The notes under the pieces were generated by a model. It was not told where the DNA came from, did not search any database, and saw only the letters and a program-made list of their open reading frames with translations. A program made the translations under genes and the position numbers. This document shows, piece after piece, positions 11,772 to 23,514 of a stretch of DNA of 64,000 nt. This stretch comes from Inonotus obliquus. Its lineage: Eukaryota; Basidiomycota; Agaricomycetes; Hymenochaetales; Hymenochaetaceae. The first letter of the stretch is position 1; each line of letters opens with the position of its first letter. The DNA lies in the NCBI GenBank assembly GCA_032164295.1, contig JAJHTX010000013.1, positions 558,001 through 622,000 of the forward strand. The letters are read 5' to 3'.

Positions 11772-13401
11772 TCACGACGCATCGCCCTCCGTCACCTTGC
11801 CTCGCTTCTTCTTCTTTCTCTTCCTCTCACCACTACCATCAACAATACTATCCTTATTCATCACCGGTCCATTCTCCTCTAACGCTCCGAACGGTCTTTT
11901 CGTCCCATTAATCCGCGGGGCGTTTTGTTGTTCGACACGCTTATCAGTCTTGTCCTGTGTGTCTTCTGCTTCCACAGAAGCAGTGTTCTCTTGATGAGGG
12001 CTACCCGCATTTGCATTTACATCTGCGTCTGTGTCCGTGTTCGGAGGAAGGGCTGTCTTTCCTTCGCGTAACTCCGACTGTGATTGTGCTTTGACGTTAC
12101 TAGGTAGCGTCGCGGCCGCAGATGAGTTGTCAATTTCCTTAGTGTCATTCCTAGGAGCCTGATAAGTCGGCATTATTAAAGTTGGTTCCGACAATATCGC
12201 TCTATACGTTTTACGCGTTTCTTCACAAGCAGAAAAAAGAAACCCAACGAAGTTAGCATATCTCTGTCTGTAGGGAACGAAAGGCACATAATCTAGAATA
12301 AAATGACTCACGAGCGCGTAGTAATAACGACTTTGGTGTAGTCGTCGCAGCATCATGTGCAAGATTCTGTGCAAGCCCAAGCAGTGTAATCCTAAAGACG
12401 ACCAACACCCGCCAAATCAGATCCATCAGTTCGTTTCAAAATCTAAAAGTCGAACAAAAACAAGAAAGAAAAGCGATACGCACAGGTTGCCAACATCCCT
12501 TGGTGCACGGAGAAATACATCATTTTCAATACCACCACTGACAATTATTCCTTTTCCTTTCGTAGCCCTTACAACTTCTCTCGCCGCAGCCCACCAATTC
12601 CTTCTTCCGTCCCCACTCCCATCTCCATCATACCCACCACCAGCATCTTGTAATCCCCCATGTACGACACCACCATAATCAATCTCGAACACCGCACCAT
12701 TCTTAATCGCCGTCCTCACCAACGTGTGTTTCAACCGAAATGGTAATCGAGGTTCAGTGAGCGGTACAGAGATTATATGCGTTGTAAGAGGTGATGGTTG
12801 GGTATGTGTAAGACAAGCATTTTGAAGTGAGGTTTGAGTTGTTGGGTGAAGTGCGAGTATGTCGTAAGATGTGAAGAGTGCTGCGTTGCCTGTTGACTGT
12901 CCCAAGGATTCGTTTTAAGAGTCAGAAAACTGTAGTGAATTGTATGTAGGAAGGGCTTACAAGACCATTCCCCTTTTCACTATCCTCATCCAACCGGATC
13001 GTCAACCTCTTCAAAAATAAAATACCCTCCCGCTTCCTCAACTGACTCAACAAAGGATCCAACACATTAACATGACTCCTCGGGTCAACTTTACTAACAA
13101 CAATTTGGTTGAAAGCAATGACCGTATATCCTACTATCAGTCAAAACAACCGACCAAAAACGAGATCAGTTAGCCAACCCTTTCATGAGCTTATAGATGA
13201 GCTAGAGGGAGATGGAGACTCACATCGAACGAGCAAGTCAATACGAGCTTCCAACTTCGCGATTTGAGCAGCGCCATAAACCACGCTCTTTTGCTGAGCC
13301 TGAGTCACAGGTTGCTTCCCCTTATTCTTTTTAGAGGCTTGCGCTTGAGTCTGGGGTAGACTAGCTGGTATTGGTACAGATACGTTCAAGTCGAAGAACA
13401 T
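11772..13401 (-). CDS. RPP1: RNase P/MRP subunit p30 (Rpp30/Rpp1)
   Basis: Exons 13401-13224, 13133-12961, 12896-12484, 12391-12312 and 12220-11772 join in frame to 430 residues. The start MFFDLNVSVPIP is the typical first strand of the Rpp30 TIM barrel. LGYTVIAFNQIV, a strand FDIDYGG-like (AVFEIDYGGVVHGG), and the segment KGKGIIVSGGIEND...LRAPRDVGNL are all diagnostic of this family. The C-terminal 150 residues are a charged tail ending in a Lys/Arg-rich block (GERKRKKKKRGK), likely a nuclear or nucleolar signal. The subunit acts in tRNA 5' maturation and pre-rRNA cleavage. Exon 3 contains a Gly/Asp-rich insert (GGGYDGDGSGDG) not part of the core. Confidence 0.88.
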
Positions 13402-13908
13402 TTCCACAGACGCGAAAGACACGCCAGAGTCGTGACACGCCCATTAGAAAATAACGTCGATCATTACCAAATTCTATGTAGTTGTCGAGTCAGAACCAGG
13501 AGTCGTACACCAAGAAATATCAGTCCATCTATTGGTATTGTCATCGATATCGGTAAACAACCGTGTAACTAATGAGCGTAGAAATAAATAATAAATGCAA
13601 AACTAATGTTATGTAGCCTATAGGTAAAATACATCCCATCAAAGAGAAATTGGTAGTCCGCCAGAAAGTAGCAGCAAGATGATACTATGTAGTTGTGTTA
13701 CGCGCAGGATCGGCATGGCAATGACATTGGAATTGGAATGGAAGGAGCGATCAAGTGAGACAGGGAGAGGGCGTTCCAAGACCAAGAAAAGAAAGTACAA
13801 GGGAAAACATTACCGATCCAAGGCAGTAAGAAGCAAATTATCCACAATTTCATAACCAAAATAAAAGAATAAAAAAGGGCCACTCAAACAGCTCAAAGGA
13901 AGGTCGTA
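13402..13908. other. Intergenic between Rpp30 and flippase genes
   Basis: The 507 bases hold the Rpp30 promoter and the flippase 3' UTR (both genes on the minus strand). No gene was seen. Confidence 0.5.
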
Positions 13909-16900
13909 CTATAAAGCACGGGGAGACAGTGAGTAAGTTGATCCAGGTCTATCGTGTTGGGGGTCCATATTGATAGTAGACGCATCATCATCCGACCACC
14001 CTTCGCTCGCCGTCGCATATCTCGAATGTTCGCTCGCTCGCGACGCAGCTCTCGGATCTCCAGACGTCTCACTCGCTCTCGAAGTAGCTCTCGTCAAAGC
14101 TCCCTGACTCGAAAGCAAATTCGAAGGGAATGCGGACGGCGGTGCTCGAGAACGCATCTCAATTCCTTCGCGACTAGATTGATCGTTACGTATTGGAGGT
14201 TGAGTAGGAACGTCAAGATTAGTCCTCGGAGATGGTGCTGCGTGTGTAGATGGCGATGCAATTGAAGGTTCTGCGCTAGGTCCTGGACTGTAGTAAAGAT
14301 ACTGAGGTTCCGGCATAGGGGAAGGAGGGGGAAGATCCGAAGCGGAATAATATGATGGGTTCGGCGAAACAGAGATACCAGGCGAAATATGGGCCCCAGG
14401 TCTCAAGATACTCGACTCATCAGGATCTCCTTCAACCACATACGAAACAGATCTACCATCCTGTCGCCAATCATTCCGACGAGACCTGTCGGCTACACCA
14501 ACAGTTTGAGGCGGAGTCATCTCATACTCTCCCGGACTGTTCATATACGCCGGTTCATAATCCATTTCGAAGCGGCTCGCTGCAGAAGTAGATCGATCAT
14601 GATAGTTGCGGATAGGTGTCGTTTCTAAATCACGATTCAACGCATCGCCCTCGGCGTCCTTGGAAGGTTTGAGTCCTAGCCGCTTCTTCAAGTCACCCTT
14701 CACCCACATCTCACGGACAAGATCGCGATCCAGGGGGAAGTACATTGCGCGAACAGCCTTCACTAGGTATCGAGGAGCTAAAAATATCACCCGTTAAACG
14801 GATGCAATTGAGATTTCATTGTTGGTGATACTCACCCAAAGCAATGATCACCGAGATAATCACTGTCGCCCAGAACGTGATCGAACCATAGAGGATGATG
14901 ACTTCATCAATGAAGTCCACAGATGTGAAGAGGGAATAGATCGCTATCCAAATGATCATCACAAGAGACGACCCAACAACTACAATCCAAGTGATCACCG
15001 TCCAACTAGACGCAAGTCAATTTTACAACACTCCATCTGCAAGACAATGAACACTCACTAATGGGTATTGAGACCAACATAGGTATTCGCCGCAATGATG
15101 GCAGCAACCGCAACAGTCGTGCCAAAGTCCGCAAGTGAGTCGATCCCTCGCCCATTCCAAGATATTGCAGGGCCCAATGACCATGCGCAGAACGGAACGA
15201 AGTAAATCACACCAGACTGGTAAAGGCCGTCTCCCATATACAGCCAGAATTTCGTCCGAGTGTAGTCTAGTCCTCGAATGCCACGAAGGTATAGCTGAGG
15301 GAATGCAAGTGCCGCTTTCGCATTGATGTCCTGGTCGAATGCTAGAAGATTATCAGCATGCTATTACCTTGTCAGGGATATAGGACTAACCTCCAAGAGA
15401 AATGACAGGCAAGGACGTGAAAATAAGGTTATAGAGCAAAATGAAGGTATATTGATAAAGATAGGTCGCATCAAAACTAGAAAGGGTAAGTGAGCGAACA
15501 TATCGAAATCGTGAAAGTGAGACGTACCTGTTCCAGAACAGATACCAAAACAAGCCAAAGGTCCAGATAACATTCTAGGGTCATTTCAGACCATGCTATT
15601 CGAGATTGACTGGAAGTCCACGCACCTTGTAGAAGAAATTGGCATGCATATTGGCAATCCTTAAGTATGACCATCTTCCGTGTACAATCAAGAGCTTCGT
15701 CAAAAATCGGAACTGTCCAAACGCGTAGTCCGCAGACATCGCAGCCTGGGACCCTTCAAGACCCAAAAGCCCACAGCCGATATTCGCTTCCTGGATCATA
15801 GCAACGTCATTTGCACCATCTCCAATAGATAAAGTCATAGCGTTCCGGCCTTCTTTGACCTAAGATACAGAAATCAGTACCAAAATCCCTCAAAGTGAAT
15901 TAAGTGCATCCAAAGCAATCTTACCAGCTTGACTGTCAACGCCTTCTGCGCCGGCGAAACACGACAACAAACGACAGTCTCGCATCGGGTCGCAAGGTTT
16001 AAGAACAAATTCTTCAAGTCCGGCTCTAACGCATAATGGAGCGTATCTCCATCTACAACAACGGCAAAGCTCGCTTGTGCTCCAGGGATAAACCCTCGAG
16101 AACTCGACGACCACTGTGGTGGACCAAGCACAGAAGCAAGCTTGTTCAAGCCGGCCTCTATCTTAGACCTCGCCTCATCTTTCGAAGTCGCGGATATAAT
16201 CATGACGTCCATATCGGATTTGAGAAGATTACAGCTGTATCCAATCTCGATGGCCGTTTGGACTTTGTCTCCAGTAAGAATCCAGAGCTTAATTCCAGCT
16301 CTGTGCAACATCTCAATCGCATCTGGCACGCCTTCCTGCAGCTTGTCTTCCAAAGCTGTGGCACCAAGGATGTACAAAGAGTGCTCAATTTGCTCACACG
16401 CCTCGTCAATGGCATCTTCGCGATCCGTCGTAGAAGAGGCAGCTGCGTCGTACGCTTCCGACCAATCGGCATATTCTTCCTCGCTCAGATACCGGTAAGC
16501 AATGCACAGCGTCCTCAGTCCACCATTGGCGAAATCCTCCATATCCTTTTGCGTCTTTGCCTTCAATTCTGGGTCCTGATCTGCAGCTAGACGAGCATAG
16601 ATAACCGAGTCCGCGCCCTTCGCATACAGGATAATCCGACCCTCGGCGGTCCTGACGATGACACTCATACGCTTGCGTGTACTGTTGAACTCCAGCATTT
16701 TCAGAATGGTGTACCTTTCCTGATTACCCAAGACTTCAATCACAATCGCCCCATTCGTCTTTTGAACAAACGGAAATCCAACATCCCGTGCTGCCGCAAC
16801 AAGTGCAGCCTCGTCCGGAGACTCAGCCTTATAATCAACACGGTACGGTTGCATCTGCGGATCGGGTCTATCCGGTAGCACCGAATGACATACTGCAAGA

Positions 16901-19353
16901 GCACGGAAGAATGCAATAAGGTGGTCGCGTTGGGGAGACGACGAATCCGTCAGATCCATGGCCAATTTCGGTGAAATGAGCGTCAGCTTGTCGGCCTGTT
17001 GCCAACGATTCGTGAATCCTCGTGACATCTTCTGTAGCATATCCTGCTTCAACGCCGCTAATTGTTCATTCTGTTCCTCCGGTGTCAGGACAGTGCTACC
17101 GGTCCGCAACGCAGAGCCACGCTGCGCTTCAGTTATACCTTCTCCGTACGGTACGCCATTTACGGAGCATTTCTGGAACTCCATTACGTTTTGAGTCAGC
17201 GTCCCAGTTTTGTCGGAGAAGACGTATTCAATTTGTCCGAGGTCGTCGGAGATGTTCCATGTCTTGGGAACACACGTCGTATCGTACGGCGCATAGAACA
17301 TGTCGATATCTTGAGAGATGAAGAACGCCTGAATAGTTTTTACGATTTCGATAGAAATGTATAACGAGATGGGAACAATATTTTGGAATGCAACCAAGCA
17401 CGACCTGGATTATCAACCACGATTAGGTATTCGATTTGAACCAAGCAAATATAGCACGTACCCAAAAGTGACAATAGCATTGATGACCGATGAGTTCGAC
17501 GGATCGCTTCCTTGCTCAAAGAAGAATGCGCTGGTATCGTCCCTCGCATTGATGAATCCGTGGGCAACGGCAGTCGCGAGGCACATCACCATAAGAACAA
17601 TGAAGTTCATGACGACATTGAAATTCGTCTCTTTCTCAATTTTACTCCGCTTGCTTGGCGTGCTTCCACCATTCAGCATGATCTTCGTATCTGCGCCCGT
17701 AAAGACGACCAAACCGATGATCCAATTTGTGTTCCTAACGGTGCATCCGCGAAGCAACAACTCATTAATTGTCACAGGTTCGCGCTTCTCTTCTCCCGTC
17801 TGTTGATCTCGATATTTGAGCACGCCGTTGAATAGATATAGATTTGCATGTGGAGGTTCGGAGTCGAGGACGAAACTCGCGTGTTCGATATCTTCTTCGC
17901 TCTGCATAACCGAAGTCGCCTTCAGAGATCGTCGAGGCTTCAAATTGGTTTCGCCGTCCAAGTTCTTCGTCTCCACGTAGCACAGACCATCCTCTTCCGA
18001 AGTAGATAAGACAACAATGTCAGCTGGGATCTGGTCATTATCCCGCAACAACACAACATCTCCAACTTCTAGCTTCTTCCAAAGGGTACGTTCCCATCGG
18101 GCGGTACCGGGAGTTTGCTTATGCCAGTCAACCACACCAAAGGACCTGCGCGAGCGCATGGACGCTGCCCTGCTAGACATAGCACCAAACGATTCGCTCC
18201 TCATTCGTTTGCCAAGTTCCCCCGAAGATGCTCGAGTCGAATAACTGGGAGGCTGAGGAGGATACGTCAACGAAAATTCACTTGGATCCCCGAGTTTGGG
18301 AAGGGAAGAGGGGCCAAGCGTGGGTGTGCTGTCGTCCGCGAGTTGCTCGTGCACTGCAGCAGTCTTGTCACTATCACTCATTGTGTCCTGCATTTCACCG
18401 CTTTTGTGGAGAACAACCCTGCTCCATGAGTCTGCTTCCCGTTCCCTAAGCTTCCGCACGCCCTTGGTAACCGCCCCAGGCTTATTAATCCCTAGCAACT
18501 TTTCATACCAAGCTCGTGGATCATTGGGTTGGTTTACGTTCCGCCAGTCGCCAAGCTTTGTTGCTGCGGAGGTATTCACCTCCTCGTCTAACATGGCACG
18601 CCGATAGTCTTCGACCCCATCCTTTATAGCCGTTACCGTAAGGATGAAGATTAATGGCAGCATGGACACTTCTGCAGCTGCAGCACCGAAAATGGGGAAA
18701 ACTAGAAGGAAATCATTAATTTCTATAGTTTAGAGAAGTGCTCGCATGCGACGTACCTTGAATAATAACCAAGGCAAGGAAGTAAAGGTTCGCGACTCTG
18801 AGAAGGGTGTCAGAGGGTGCATAAGCATCAGTCAACGAACAACAAAAATTACCGTCGAAATTGTTCGTAAAGATTCTTTGGAGCAAATGTGATGATGGTA
18901 TACTCTTGTGTTCGCGTCAGATCCAGATGCCATCATCAAGAAGCAATTAGTACACGTACTCGTTGTTCGTACTTTATTTCGCACAAACTGTGCCACGGGT
19001 TCCCCATACTTGTCGCAGTCCGAGGACGACAGCGGTGTGTTAACATAGATATTTCTCCTCTTCCCAGTAGGTAGAGCGACAGGGGGTTTCCCATCTCCTA
19101 TAATTCCAGACTCCGACGGTTCAGACCCCTCCTTTCTTTTCTCCTTACCTTTACTGCCGCCGAAGAATCGTCGACGCTGGCGAATCCTCGTCTTGCGCCT
19201 TTCTACGCGCTGTTCGTCGCGCACTGACTCTGCGATAGTAGACGCCGCCGTGCGAACTGTCCGAAGCTGGAGGTCGGGGTCTATAGCTCCGTCATTGTCT
19301 TCGTCAGTGTCGGGTTCATCCGAATGACGATGGTGATTCTTGAAAAGCCCCAT
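13909..19353 (-). CDS. Dnf1/Dnf2-type P4 ATPase (phospholipid flippase)
   Basis: This is a large multi-exon gene encoding roughly 1,450-1,550 residues. The N-terminal cytosolic part carries RNIYVNTPL and a first membrane segment ([20 protein letters not shown]). Then come [10 protein letters not shown], the actuator motif DGETNLK, and [13 protein letters not shown], the P4 signature in membrane helix 4. The phosphorylation loop is [11 protein letters not shown], followed by the nucleotide domain ([26 protein letters not shown]) and [16 protein letters not shown]. The C-terminal exons give the last membrane segments, then a Ser/Pro-rich tail of about 260 residues ending at 13909. P4 ATPases of this branch flip lipids to the cytosolic leaflet of plasma membrane and endosomes in polarised growth. 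Exon ends between 15000 and 15900 were not all fixed. Confidence 0.9.
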
Positions 19354-20238
19354 GCGAGGACTGCGCTCGAACAGCAGAGATTAGATTGAACGCGTCGTGA
19401 AAGTGAATGATCAAGCAGCGCGTGTACGGAGCGGCAGGGAAGCCGAATTAGCGCTTGAGTGACTTGCAGAACGGAAAGAGAGACGAGTTGTGCGTCGCTC
19501 TTGAGGACGAGCGGAGAGATAAAGGAGAAGGGATAGGGAATGAGCGCAATGATGGGTGTGCCTACTGGGCGGTCTGCCGGACTAGCATCGCATCCATACT
19601 CTCACCTCGACTTGGCATATCTTTACATCACGTGAATCATGTAATTTTATTTCCTTCGACTTTTCTTTACCGGCAACGCTTGCTTATTGAAGACGACGAC
19701 AACAGCGGGTACATACAACGACCAATGAACAGCGTCTGTCGAACAAACGATGCAGCTTTCCTCTGTTTCTCACCATCATACCTCCATCATACAAATCAAA
19801 ATGGTCTGTTGCTGGGAATTTCCTTTGGAACTCTGTGATTTCTCGCTTTTAACTGCCCCGTTTAGCTCTTCCGTGTCTCTTGTGACCGAGACGACCATGA
19901 GAATGCCGCAGCATGTAGACGCATTCGTCGCTCTGTGGACGAGGATGGACTGGACTTGGTTGCTACTTCAAATAGCATCGGTTATGTCGGACAGCGACGG
20001 CTATTTTCTGTCACTTGTTCAACTTTTCCAACTTTTCCAGCTTTTTTTCTCTAACCTGATCTCTCTTCCCAGGCCTCAGATTTTGCTCGGAGTCCGTCGT
20101 CGTTGTGACTACTGCGCCGCTTGCCCGCTCACTACACCGTGATTAGGTCATCACACATTGAGAAAGCGTGCCTGATCTGCATAGACATCCGGACTCCGAG
20201 ATATATCACCACGTCATCAATATTGATCATCATTCATT
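19354..20238. other. Intergenic between flippase and F-box genes
   Basis: The interval holds the flippase promoter and the F-box 3' UTR. Plus-strand frames (e.g. 19455-19838) lack homology that I recognise. Pyrimidine-rich runs (TTTTCCAACTTTTCCAGC) occur near 20030. Confidence 0.5.
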
Positions 20239-22087
20239 TTATTTATACAAGCTATAAATCATTTTCTGACTTTTCTCAAAATCAGGAAAAATATCAGTCT
20301 TACACGCATCGTACCCCTCGCACCCTCCTTCCGGGTTCCTTCGCATCGTGCACGTTGTAACAGTCCGTGACAAGAACGAAATCATCTTCACACATCTCAA
20401 GTTGGGCAGCTTTATAAGTGCAGCCAAACTGGCTTCACTTGCTGTGCGAATGCTTAATTTTGATCTGGATCTCCGTGGGAACAGGGAAACCGGCTCACCT
20501 CCTGAAGTCTCCTCAGCTTCCTTCATGAAGCAACACATCCCCAAATTATCCCATTCCAGGTCCTCCAATCTCCGCAGCGACTTCAGCGACTCGATGTATT
20601 TTTGCTGCAGGCCCGGTCAAATCAAACGAAACATATGCGGGTATGACACGGACACTTACGAAACATCCCACTATCCACGCGGGAACAATATCCGCCGTAC
20701 TGGATGATAATGCCAGCTGACGCACATTCGGGAAGAACCCCGCGATATCGGATAATCCTCGAGGACTCATACGGTGGAGGTTCCGCAACGTCAACTTTTC
20801 CACAGTCGGTCCTCGGAAGTTTGCCAAGATGGTAAACATTCGCATTGCGTGACACCATTCCAAGTCAAGAAATAGTTCTTTCAGCGCTACCTGCTGTTTC
20901 ATCATCCGCGCATTCTAGTCCAGCAACCATCGATCAATCAGTCCAGCCAGAGTTACCGAATGCGAATGAACTGACTCACCGAGAAAAACCTGCTCACAAA
21001 GAACGCCACGTCCCCATGTTTATCAAAAATCGCCAGCTCCTCAATCGTCCCTATACAAAGCTGCGAATCCGAAATCGGTGTCTCATCCCTCACAAACGTC
21101 GACATACTATCACAATGCAGCGACACCCTCCTCAAATTCTTCGGCAAATTCATCGACTTGTACGCCAAATTAAACACGCTCAACCCAAAATGTTCCAACA
21201 CAGGTAACACCTCCCCACCAAACATCTGCAACCCTTCTCCTCGAAATCCAACCGTCCTCAAATCAACCAATCGCAGAGTCTTGCAATGCAAAAGCGTAAA
21301 AGCAGCTTTTGAAGTCAACAAATCAGCTTTATCGATACAGAAAGCCGTGAGTGCTTTCGTCTTCATCAACAACCTCTCAATGCACATTTCCAAATGACTC
21401 TCCGACTCTCCTCGCGCAAGCGCCGCGAACGTATACCCCGAGACGCGTAAACACATTACACGGACCATACCAGCTAGTTCTGGATTCGACGCAATATGTT
21501 CTAGGATATGTATCGAGTTTCGAGATCTCTTCCAAGGATATAGCTCTTGTCCTTGCCCTCCTCGGAGCTTTCCAGATCGCAGATAACGCGCGTCTATATT
21601 TTTAGCTTGATGTCGAAGTTGGACGTCTATTGACTCCCACATGTACGGCGTGGCGACTCTCTTCAATCGCCTGCAAACAAGTCGTAACGCCACGATCGTC
21701 GAAGGAGGGGGCTGACAATCCAACCCCAGCACATTACAAGAACGTCAAGAGCTCGTCAACTGATTGCGAATAGCAAATACTAAACGAATCACTCACAATT
21801 CGCATCTCCAGTAAATACTTCGAGGAAGGCTCCCAGAACCACGTCGCCTTACTATCAAAACTTGGTAACGTAGGTATCTCCCTCGCATGCCGACAAATAT
21901 AATCCACAAGTTCATCCGGAAGGAGATCCAACAGTGATGGTGATGCCGAAGCCGAAGCCGAAGTCGATATTGATAGTGATTTCGGTAGCGAATTAATAAG
22001 AGAAGGAATGGGAGCCGGAATAGGAAGTGACGAGAACGAGGAAAGCGTCTCTCCAGAGTCGACACCTAGAACCGTAGAGTCACACAT
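20239..22087 (-). CDS. F-box protein with leucine-rich C-terminus
   Basis: Exons 22087-21797, 21711-20980, 20914-20660 and 20604-20239 join in frame to 547 residues. A Ser/Ala-rich head is followed by LLDLLPDELVDYICRHA, an F-box helix that recruits Skp1. Across the first intron, ALRLVCRRLKRVATPYMWESI is the typical F-box follow-on of mushroom proteins. The remainder has spaced leucine motifs (LRLVDLRTVGF, LEHFGLSVFNL, NLRRVSLHCDS, LEDLEWDNLG), read as irregular LRRs for substrate binding in an SCF ubiquitin ligase. The substrate is unknown. F-box families are strongly expanded in agaricomycetes. Confidence 0.75.
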
Positions 22088-23514
22088 GATAGTAGCCCGC
22101 AATAGACCAAACAAACAGCAGATATCAGATCGTAGCGTAGCAACGAGCAGTAGCAGGTGCCAAATAGCAGATAGCAGATAGATAGAAGGAGAAGCAGATA
22201 GATGATATCCCAACACAATCCCCCTGAACCCCTCAGCTCCAGAGCAATCAAAGTACCAGAGCAAGGCACAAGCGCAAGAACCAAGTAGGGACCAAAGGAC
22301 TCGGGGGGTCTCGATCAAAGTAACAAAGCAGCGGTGGCGACTCAAATCAAGCCTCGAAACCTCGACTCAAGAGACGGCCGCAAGGTAAGCAAGCGTACAA
22401 CGAAATCCGCAAAATTAAACAACCCAACTTGGATAGGTCCCCGAGCTCTCCGAGTCACGAAGAGCAAAGCAAAGTTGATGACAATTTAGGGCCTAACTGG
22501 TATGTAGCGCAGTGAGCAGGGTGATCCAGTATGGTAGACGGATACTCTTCGAAGGTTCCATGAGCTTGAGTTGGAGGGCTGACTGCACCCGTGAGTCGCG
22601 CAAACGAACAAAATGTCAGCCCCTTTCTTCCATACTGCATCTCATTCAACGAGACAAAATTTGAGTAAAAAGGAAAGTGAACCAGCCAAGAGTCAATGCA
22701 TTTTCACTCATCTCACAGAACAGAAAAGTAGTAATCAGTAACCGTAACATTACAATTCGTAAGTACATGAAAACAATCAATCAATAAATAGCCCTTGTCC
22801 GTTAGAAAACTTGCGACTCCGAGCCATATGTAAGTCCTACAACGCTGAAACAGCAGCAGAGCAATGCTACCATGATCAACGAATATGATAACAAGCTAGT
22901 GCCACCGCAACCTGCTAGCCGCCACACTAACGCAAACAAAAGCAAACAACAGCTAACAACAACTCTCTCGAACGAGAATTTAAATGGTAGCAGTAAAAGG
23001 AGTTAGAAAAAAGAACATCGCAAACTCGTCACAGTCAGAAAAGGGTTTCGTGAATTATAGACATGAGAAGTAGAAAAAAGTCGTCATGCGTTTTCGTCCA
23101 AATGAAGTCTGTTGTAGTTTGTAAAGACTTCATCCAGGCGTAAACACGAAAGAACGTTAATAGTAATATCAAAAATGGAGGGGAAGGAAAAGCAGGAACA
23201 CTGTAACGTAGCGTGCGGTCAATCCTGTCAACAGCAACGCAAAAAGACTGCATCAGAAAGGAAAACGCAAACCGTGAGTGAGAGAGGGGGTGTGCATAGA
23301 GAAGGTATCAGATCAGTAATCCATAGCATATTGTTCCTCGTACTTCGCAAAAAACGCAAGCATCATCATGCCGAGCGCGCGTGAAGAACATAGGGTCAGT
23401 GTTTGCTTTGACTGTGATGATAAAAAGATGATAAAGGAAAGCATAAAAGTTAAATCTGAGTTTGAGTCGGAGCCTGACAAGCGGGGGGGGGGGGGGGGGC
23501 CAAGTCGCAAAAAT
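22088..23514. other. 1.4-kb intergenic with a homopolymer tract
   Basis: The interval holds the F-box promoter side and the 3' flank of the large orphan gene. It contains a run of 17 G at 23483-23499 on the plus strand. No other gene was recognised. Confidence 0.5.
23483..23499. repeat. Homopolymer tract (17 G on plus strand)
   Basis: Seventeen consecutive G bases lie just beyond the stop codon of the large orphan gene, so they read as poly-C in its probable 3' UTR. The length may be affected by sequencing or assembly. Confidence 0.9.

Noticed and set aside
20845..21605. Plus-strand frames across the F-box gene
   Set aside because: They overlap the well-supported spliced minus-strand F-box gene and have no domain.
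23313..23480. Frame ending AFFAKYEEQYAMDY as last exon of the large orphan
   Set aside because: A closer acceptor at 23593 gives a phase-correct exon ending at 23515, so this downstream frame is not needed.
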